This document shows, in pieces, positions 57,558 to 64,000 of a DNA stretch of 64,000 bases. The DNA comes from Pyropia haitanensis (Eukaryota > Rhodophyta > Bangiophyceae > Bangiales > Bangiaceae): positions 3,121,018-3,185,017 of the forward strand of contig SDUX01000005.1 of NCBI GenBank assembly GCA_008729055.1, written 5' to 3'. Each line of letters starts with the position of its first letter. The stretch's first letter is position 1. Under the pieces are notes generated by a model. It did not search any database and was not told where the DNA came from. It worked only from the letters and a program-made list of their open reading frames with translations. The translations under genes were made by a program, and so were the position numbers.

Positions 57558-59156
57558 GGCCAGCACTACAGACGGGAACAAGGGAACACGAGGGTTGGCG
57601 GGGGAGGAGTGGGGGGGAAGCTTGCTCGGCCATCCACGAAACGGAAGACGGGCCGGGGGACACGGGCCGGGTATGGAGAGCGGCGCGGCAGAGCCCCGCC
57701 CGGACGGGGAGCCAGCAGCAACTGGACGGGAAGGGCCACCGGCTGGCGGCACGTTCGGAGCAATCAGCGGCAGGGAAAGTGAAGCGGACCACGCCACTCA
57801 ACGCAGCATCCCGCTCCCGCCAAGGCACCGCTGCGACAGGCCCTCCCCGGTCCGTGGCTGTTGAGTGGGATGGCGATGACGGTGGTCCCCACGGACGCCT
57901 GGCCTCGGGGTGGGACGAAGGGTACACGTGTGCCACCGCCCAGCTGGGTCGCCCGCTGTCCCGCTGTTTCGTCGCCTCTCCGCGGTTGGCACACCGGGTG
58001 GAATGGATCCCGTCCAAGAAGAGTGGTGGCCAAAGAAGTTCCCCCAAGCAACTTCTCTTTCAAAGCGGCGCCTCGTCGCGGTCGCCCCCAAAGACGCACG
58101 GTGTGGAAAGAAGCCAGCTTTGCCGGTGGCCCGCTCAGGACAGGCGGGCCACTCGGCCGCCGCGAGGGCCACCGTGTGACCTGCGGGCGGGGTCCGAGCT
58201 GTCAGCGAATGTGGAACCCCCTGGCGCGCCGCGGCACCCGCGGCGTGCAACGTCGCGGCCACGACGGGGGGGGGGGGGGGGCGGGTCCCGTGCCCGGGCG
58301 ACCGCGAGCGGCGCGCAACGCCACAGCCGCCGTTGCCGACCCCGTTCACGCAGGTATCAAAGAGCCTGTCGCGTCACCGTAGGGGCGCTGCGACGCGATC
58401 GCGGTACGTATCGCGTGGCTCGGCGGGTTCCCCGCCCCCATTTACCCCCCCGCCCACGATGGATGATGGGATGCCCACCACCACCCACGCCCGCCCATAT
58501 GGGACTTGCCGCACCACGGTGGCGAGTGCCCGCGCAGGGCTCCCGCCGGCGCCGTCCCGGCCGGGCAGGGCATCTACGCGGCCGCACGGCGACAGCCCAC
58601 CGCCTCGTCGCGAGTCCGCCGCCCCCCTCGTCCCCGCTCATCTCATGTCTCGGTTTCCCGCGCCCACACTGCGAGGCGGGGCCGGTGGGGGAGGGAGGAG
58701 GGCGGATGGCTCCCACCTGCTCCACTGTCGCTGGACTGGCCATCGCGGGATGAGCGACTGCTGCTTCCTCGTCTCTCCTGAGGAGTGCTGCGAAAGGCAA
58801 CGGCCAAACGGGTGTCAACAGGTGCCCCCTGAGCGCCACGCGCCAGACACGTGCACGACGGCGGGGGGGACGGCGCTCCCTGGCCGGTGTAGTCCCCATG
58901 CAGTGGCCATCGCTCCTGGGTGCGTATATTGATTGCAGCGCCGTCGTCCTGCGGCACTCAGAGAGCGTCGCGCCAAGCATCCTGCTCCTTATCCACCGCG
59001 CGCGGTTCCGGCAATCACCCGCGACGACCCGTATTTCTTTCAACGCGCGACGTCCTGTGCTTGTGCTGCCGCGGCCAGCTGTTGGTTTCCTCGCCACATG
59101 CAGGTGTGCCCGACTCTGGGTTGCTGAACGAGCGACACTCCCCCTCTTCTGGCGTG
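57558..59156. other. Divergent intergenic region
   Basis: Between the rhomboid gene (-) and the type I membrane protein gene (+). Includes a G run (58266-58280). ORFs are Arg/Pro-rich and overlap one another; no motif recognised. Confidence 0.4.
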
Positions 59157-60385
59157 ATGGTGGCTACCGTCCGGCGCCCCCGACGCCTATGGTGGCCTGC
59201 TGCTCTGCTCTCGGCGGTGGTCATCCCCCCCGGCCAACTCCCTTTAGTCGCGGCGCAAACGCCTCCGCTCCTCGGCGACGGAACGGTCTCCATCTCGACC
59301 GCCCCCTACACCCTCCATGCCACCGTCAACGGGTCCGCACCCCCCCCCCGCTGGTGGTCGTGCCCCTCCCAGTGGAAGTGGGCGTCCATGACGTCCACCT
59401 CAGCGCTTGGCGCTACCGACCTGCCCGCCCTGGCTGCCACCGCGGCCCATGTGGGCGGGGACCCAGCGGCGTGTCACCCAGACCACACCCTGCCGGTCTA
59501 CACTGGCTCGGGGGTGGCCCTGTACGGTCGTGGATGGCAACGGCGTCGGCACAGCGAGGCCGCCGCGTATGCGCTTGCGCACACCATCACCCGGCACGAC
59601 CCGGCGCGTGGTTTTGCTATTCCAGAGTACGCGTATTCGTGTGGCGGCGGGCGGCTGCTGCTGGGTGCGGACTCGCTGCTGCTGTTCGTGGTTGCCCCCT
59701 CCGAGGAGGACCTGGAAGCATTGGTCGCCACCCGACCGGGGGCGGCAGACTATTATGCGGGCGTCTCCCCGGGCACGCCAGTGCTGCTGTATGTCCACGG
59801 GGAGCACCCGCGCCGTGACCCCGTTTGCGTCTACGTGGCTGGTGGTCAAGGCGAGGGGAGTAACGGCGGGGGGGGGGGGGGGGCGTTGCGTCCCCGACGT
59901 CGACCGCACCGTCCACCGGCAATGACTCGGAGAGTGGCGCCGGTGGCGGCGGCGTCGTCAGAGGTCCTAGCGGCGGGACGGGCAGGTCGTCTCGTGGCCT
60001 GTCAGCCATCAGCGTGGTGGCCGTCGCCGCGGGCGCGACGCTAATGGGCGCCGCCGTGGGGGCGGGTGCGGCGACGGCGCGGTTCAAGCTCCCCCGCAAG
60101 AAGGAGCGGCCTGACCGTTCGTGGGCCTCGGCTATTGGCGGAGGCGTTCTGCGAGCGGGTCTGGGGGCCTCTGGGGGTGGCCTGGACGGGGATGTTTCCG
60201 GGACTCGCCTGGGCACGGTGTCGGACGCGTCGGGCTCGACGGCTACCCCGTCAGAGCTCGCACCATCGCCTTCGGCGCTCGACCAGTGGAAGCCAGAGGG
60301 TCGGGAGGACGGGCTGGCGGATATCGTGCCACCAGAGAGCCGCTACAGTGTGGAGCCGGTGTCTGGACCGCTGCCGAAAGCGTAG
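59157..60385 (+). CDS. Putative type I membrane protein of unknown family (one frame break)
   Basis: Starts at ATG 59157 with a signal peptide (LWWPAALLSAVVIPPGQLPLVAA). The ectodomain (about residues 35-235) has a Cys/Trp-containing segment (RWWSCPSQWKWAS), a possible N-glycosylation site (VNGS), and a repeated Tyr-rich motif (IPEYAYSCGGGRLLLGADSLLLFVV). The frame breaks in a 16-G run (59868-59883). One base links it to ...SAISVVAVAAGATLMGAAVGAGAATARFKLP, a single membrane helix followed by a basic stop-transfer sequence (KLPRKKERP). A ~90-residue Ser/Gly-rich cytoplasmic tail ends in GPLPKA. No known domain is recognised. The topology is convincing but function is unknown. Confidence 0.6.
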
Positions 60386-60937
60386 GTGAGGACGGGTCGG
60401 GCGGTTTGAGTGGGGAACGCGGAGTAAAACACCAAGGGAGCAAGCAACCAGAGAGTCCCTCGACAACTCAGCGACTATGTTTCGCAGCAAAACAATGGGA
60501 AGCCTCTATAGCCTGGCCGGCTGGACCCTCCTCGTCCTGGTCCATCCACGTCCTTCCGTCGCCCAACCTGTGATGGTGCTCCACGCGTCCGTGAGCTTCA
60601 GGTCATCCCGAAGAATCTATTTATTGGAGAAAATACATACATATGTCATGCTAGAAAGACAGGGTGTCTCGCTTTATCGGAACTGTATTGCAATTGTTCT
60701 TGTAGCACCCCATTCAATTCTCTATGCAATGGACGACACGTGTCGCAGACTCGAGCGGGGCGCGATTCCTCGCCCACGGTCACCGTCGTGACGACCGCGA
60801 CGACCAGCACTGGATCCGCTGTATTGCGGCTCCTTTCACGCTGGGTATCCGCACCAAGACCTATCCCCTTCGTGCTGCGCGTGACGCAGCACCTTCTGGA
60901 GCGGCTTGCGCACCCTTGTTCATCCCCGTAAGTCATC
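60386..60937. other. Intergenic region upstream of RPL12
   Basis: Holds the 3' flank of the type I membrane protein gene and the RPL12 promoter and leader. Locally AT-rich at 60610-60720. No gene seen. Confidence 0.5.
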
Positions 60938-61453
60938 ATGCCTCCCAAGTTTGACCCGACCGCGGTGACCGAGATCTTTGTGCGCACCACCGGCGGGGAG
61001 GTGGGCGCCGTGGCGTCGCTGGCGCCCAAGATTGGCCCCCTGGGGCTGTCGCCGAAGAAGATTGGCGACCAGCTGGCAAAGGCCACCAAGGACTGGAAGG
61101 GTCTGCGGGTGATGTGCAAGCTGACGGTGGTGAACCGGCAGGCGACGGTGACGGTGGTGCCGTCGGCGGCGTCGATGATCATCAAGGCGCTCAAGGAGCC
61201 GGAGCGCGACCGGAAAAAGGTGAAGAACATTTCGCACGACGGGAATTTGACGATGGATGCGATCATTGAGGTGGCGAAGAACACGCGCAGGCGGTCAATG
61301 GCGGTGAAGATGGAGGGGACGGTGAAGGAGGTGCTGGGGACGGCTCAATCCGTCGGCTGCACCGTCGACGGCCAGGCGCCGCACGACATCATTGAGGCGA
61401 TTGACGCTGGGGAGGTGGAGGTGGAGGACTATGAGGCGCCAGCAGAGGAGTAG
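60938..61453 (+). CDS. RPL12: 60S ribosomal protein L12 (uL11), cytosolic
   Basis: Complete 171-residue protein in one exon. It binds the GTPase-associated centre of 25/28S rRNA and supports the P-stalk during elongation. Signatures: [20 protein letters not shown], the Pro/Gly-rich rRNA-binding loop [38 protein letters not shown], and the C-terminal domain ([20 protein letters not shown]...[15 protein letters not shown]). Length and order match eukaryotic uL11, and the absence of a transit peptide separates it from organellar L11. The third-position GC bias is extreme, as expected for a highly expressed gene here. Confidence 0.95.
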   Translation: MPPKFDPTAVTEIFVRTTGGEVGAVASLAPKIGPLGLSPKKIGDQLAKATKDWKGLRVMCKLTVVNRQATVTVVPSAASMIIKALKEPERDRKKVKNISHDGNLTMDAIIEVAKNTRRRSMAVKMEGTVKEVLGTAQSVGCTVDGQAPHDIIEAIDAGEVEVEDYEAPAEE

Positions 61454-62128
61454 GCGGCCGGCGGTGCTTGGGGGGGAGAAGAAAGCGGGGGGAGCTGCCT
61501 ATCGATGGGGTGGCGGTGGGGGGGCGGCGCGGGCGTGCACGCGCGGGCCATGGACGGTCTTGGGGAGGAAGGGAGGCTGTGCAGGGTGCTGTGCCCGGTG
61601 CGCGGTCCGGGGCGCGGTCTCCAAGAGCTGTGCGCGTGTGCGGCTGTAGGGCGTAAAGGGCGTATCCGGGTACATGCGTTGGGCGGAGGTGATGGGTGCT
61701 TGTGGCTTTGTGACGTAACTGGCCGTGTGTGCCGGTACGCGGCGGCTCCGGGTGCGTCGCAGTCGCGACCTGATTCAGTAGGCCTCGCATGCCTATTTAC
61801 CACCACCGCTGTGATGCTGGCTCGTCACCAAATAATGCGGCCTGCGGCCTGCATGGGGGTTCGTGGGTTTGTGCGAGCCTTGCTGTTGCCGTGCTGCATA
61901 GGGAGCGAACGTCTACCGGGCGCCACACTCGGCGTGTGACGTGCAGCGCGGGGCGCGCACGTTGCCGTCTCTGGGACTGTCACCAGGGGACAGACAGGAG
62001 TGCAACAAACCTCGTTGCCTGTACAGTCCCCCACAGCCCCCCATGTGTGCCCACACTCCTGACCAGCTTGTCAACAAAACACAAAAGAAAGGAACAAAAA
62101 AAATGTGCACCGCCCTGACACGGGCGCT
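61454..62128. other. Convergent intergenic region
   Basis: The 675 bp between the RPL12 stop (+) and the proteasome alpha-7 stop (-). Presumably holds both 3' UTRs. No gene or repeat stands out. Confidence 0.5.
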
Positions 62129-63649
62129 CTACTCATCGTCCATGTCCGAGTCGTCATCCTGTGCCGCCTCGGCAGCCTTGCGCGCCTCGTCCACCACCTC
62201 CTGGGGTACCAGCTGCGACATGTTCTTGCTCTCCTCACAAACCCAGCACATTTCCAACTCGTACAGCTTGTCCTTGGCCTCATCATGCACGTCCACAATG
62301 ATCTTGGCCAGCTCTTTCACCGCCTCGCGGCAAGTCAAAGCCTTGAAGTCCAGCTTCTCCAGCGCCGTCTTCGCTGCCTGCTTCCCCTTGCCCACAGCCG
62401 CCCCAAAGTACCGGTACGACACCCCCGATGGCTCTATCAGGTACAGCTGGTATCCGTTCGTGTCGTCGTGCGCGCCCAGCAGTGCCGCGCACCCAAACGG
62501 CCGCACGTACGCATACAGTGTGTACACGTGCGCAAAGTTGGCCAGCCGCTCCGCCAGCACGTGACCGGGGATGGCACTATCGTACACCGCTTTGTACGAC
62601 GAGCACTCGTCCCGCGCCCGCGTCGCCAGCTGCCGCCCGTCCGAAATCAGGCCCGAAATCACCAGCCCAGAGTGGTGGTCCACCAGGTGAGCCCGCCTCA
62701 TCGTCCCGGGTACCAGCATTTTGGACACCACCACTTTCTCCACCGCCATCACCACCCCATCCTTGCACGAAACCCCCACAGCGGTCCTGTTCCAGAGGGA
62801 GAGAGTGAACGCGAAAGGCCACCGCACAATAAAAGCGCGTACAGACACAAGAAACCCACGCAGCAAATCGAAGTACGTCAGCCCCGAGTGCGCTCGTTCC
62901 AGAACATCACACGGCCTACGGGGAGCTCGTCCTGCCAACGCACTCCGCTTCACGACCAGCCCCAAAGCCAGCCCCACGGCCGGTGCAAACGCGAGCCCCG
63001 CTGCCAGTCCAAAAGCCAACTCCAGGGCCAAGCCAAACGCCAACCCCACAGCCATATAGCCAGTCACATAGGTGGCTGCCCGACCAGCCACATGGCCATC
63101 TAGACTCACAACCAGCCACACGACCGGCCATCATCCGCCCACTGCCAGTGCCCATTGTGCTACAGCCGAGCCGTCACACTCCTCTACCCTTGCTAAGCCG
63201 CACCCCCATGTAGCCCTGGCCCACGCCCAGGAACCAGCGCCAGTACCCTGCACCCACTAGTAGCAACGCGCCAGTCAACGTACCCGCTGTTCTCTACCGC
63301 CTTTTGGGCATATTCGATCTGGAAGACCCGGCCGTCTGGGGAGAAGGTCGTCGACGACAGGTCGTACTGCCCATGGTCCAGCAAAACGAAAAATAACACA
63401 GCACACAACACGCCGCATACAGAAACAGAGGGAGTAGAACGTCGACGAGACGAGACAGTTCCAATCAGTTCCCAACGCCTTTAAGAACCGCAGTCTGGAG
63501 CGTCAACAACTAGGGTTGTGCCCGCCAACCGAGTCGGCACCAGAGCCTGGCGCTGACAGCTCTGGCTACCAGCAGCGTGATAGCGATCATGGAAGAATCA
63601 ACAGAGCGAGCAGGCATGCGAAACGTACCCCAGTACCTATGCTCGTCAT
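62129..63649 (-). CDS. PSMA3: 20S proteasome subunit alpha-7 (PSMA3/PAG)
   Basis: Outer-ring subunit of the 20S proteasome. Three exons: 63629-63649 (MTSIGTG), 63284-63366 ([20 protein letters not shown]...NSG), 62129-62786 ([20 protein letters not shown]...). Introns are 262 bp (63367-63628) and 497 bp (62787-63283). Both donors are GTACGT, with acceptors GCAG and ACAG; phases fit exactly, giving 253 residues. The proteasome alpha signature [20 protein letters not shown] is intact, as are the family blocks [33 protein letters not shown] and [20 protein letters not shown]. The acidic tail ([12 protein letters not shown]) and the ~253-residue length distinguish alpha-7 from other alpha subunits. 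Confidence 0.95.
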
Positions 63650-64000
63650 GGTGGCGCACAATGACGGAGTGATGAGCCGAGAGAAGAGAGGACCAGGATG
63701 TGTGCGAGGCGATAGCTGGTGTGGGATGAACCAGACACAACCTTGCCGCGAAGCTCACGCGATGGACAGCGGGACCGAGCCGGACACAAGTAAACGAACT
63801 GCAACGTGGGCCATCCAGATAACTTTCAGTGCAGCAAGGACATGACTTGACAATGTGATCGAGTACACCAAAAACAATGGCAACAGTAAAAATAATGATA
63901 CACGACATTGGTGGACCTGCGCTGATTGGCTGATTCACGACAACGAGAACGTACATCATTTCCGACTTTTGTTATATATTGTATAGTACAGTCTTAAACG
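63650..64000. other. Upstream region of proteasome alpha-7 to window end
   Basis: Presumptive promoter of the minus-strand proteasome gene. AT-rich at the very end (TTATATATTGTATAG, 63970-63985). No further gene seen. Confidence 0.45.

Noticed and set aside
55226..63649. A proteasome gene cluster
   Set aside because: UMP1 and alpha-7 are 7 kb apart with three unrelated genes between them; eukaryotic clustering by function is not implied.

Overview
This is nuclear DNA from a eukaryote with very high GC content. It has short genes with 0-2 small GT..AG introns, long runs of C or G (up to 25 bases), GCC-type microsatellites, and proteins rich in Ala, Gly and Pro. Recognisable proteins include a cytosolic 60S ribosomal protein (uL11/RPL12), the 20S proteasome subunit alpha-7 and its assembly chaperone UMP1/POMP, U3 snoRNP MPP10, an ArfGAP, a plant/algal-type lipoxygenase, and candidate plastid-targeted proteins. 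The style resembles GC-rich algae, and a bangialean red alga (Porphyra/Pyropia type) is my best guess. That assignment is inference only; no sequence here proves it.

Layout. 0.3-8.5 kb: two bHLH transcription-factor paralogues on the minus strand, with intergenic DNA between them. 10.6-15.4 kb: an FkbM-type methyltransferase with a signal anchor, and MPP10 (two exons, reconstructed exactly). 15.4-19.6 kb: a low-gene zone with a dispersed ~150-bp repeat family around a GNAT acetyltransferase. 19.6-30.8 kb: a dense block with a UBAC2-like rhomboid/UBA protein, a TLDc-like protein, an unknown coiled-coil protein, a double-AAA ATPase of the AFG2/SPATA5 type, an ArfGAP-UBA endocytic protein and a LURP-one/Tubby-like protein. 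31.8-45.8 kb: a FemAB/GNAT-like acyltransferase, a large C2H2 zinc-finger protein, a polytopic TRP/Flc-like membrane protein, and a DUF5522 protein fused to a DnaJ-type zinc finger. 46.3-53.4 kb: an RG-rich coiled-coil protein, a gene-poor stretch bounded by a 30-bp inverted repeat, and a lipoxygenase. 53.4-55.2 kb: non-coding DNA packed with TTAACGATCGTTAA and CCGTTGGCCCATGGGCCAACGG palindromes. 55.2-64 kb: UMP1, a rhomboid protease, a type I membrane protein, RPL12 and proteasome alpha-7.

Seven genes are interrupted by apparent frameshifts, nine events in all. Each lies in or beside a C or G homopolymer and each is repaired by one extra base. That uniform sign points to homopolymer under-calling in the assembly rather than to pseudogenes. 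Six introns could be placed exactly; four have the donor GTACGT.

There is no operon logic. Shared themes are ribosome biogenesis (MPP10, AFG2-like, RPL12) and proteasome/ubiquitin functions (alpha-7, UMP1, UBA proteins), but clustering is probably chance. The most unusual material is the non-coding repeats, namely the palindrome field at 53.8-54.9 kb and the ~150-bp family at 15.6-18.7 kb.
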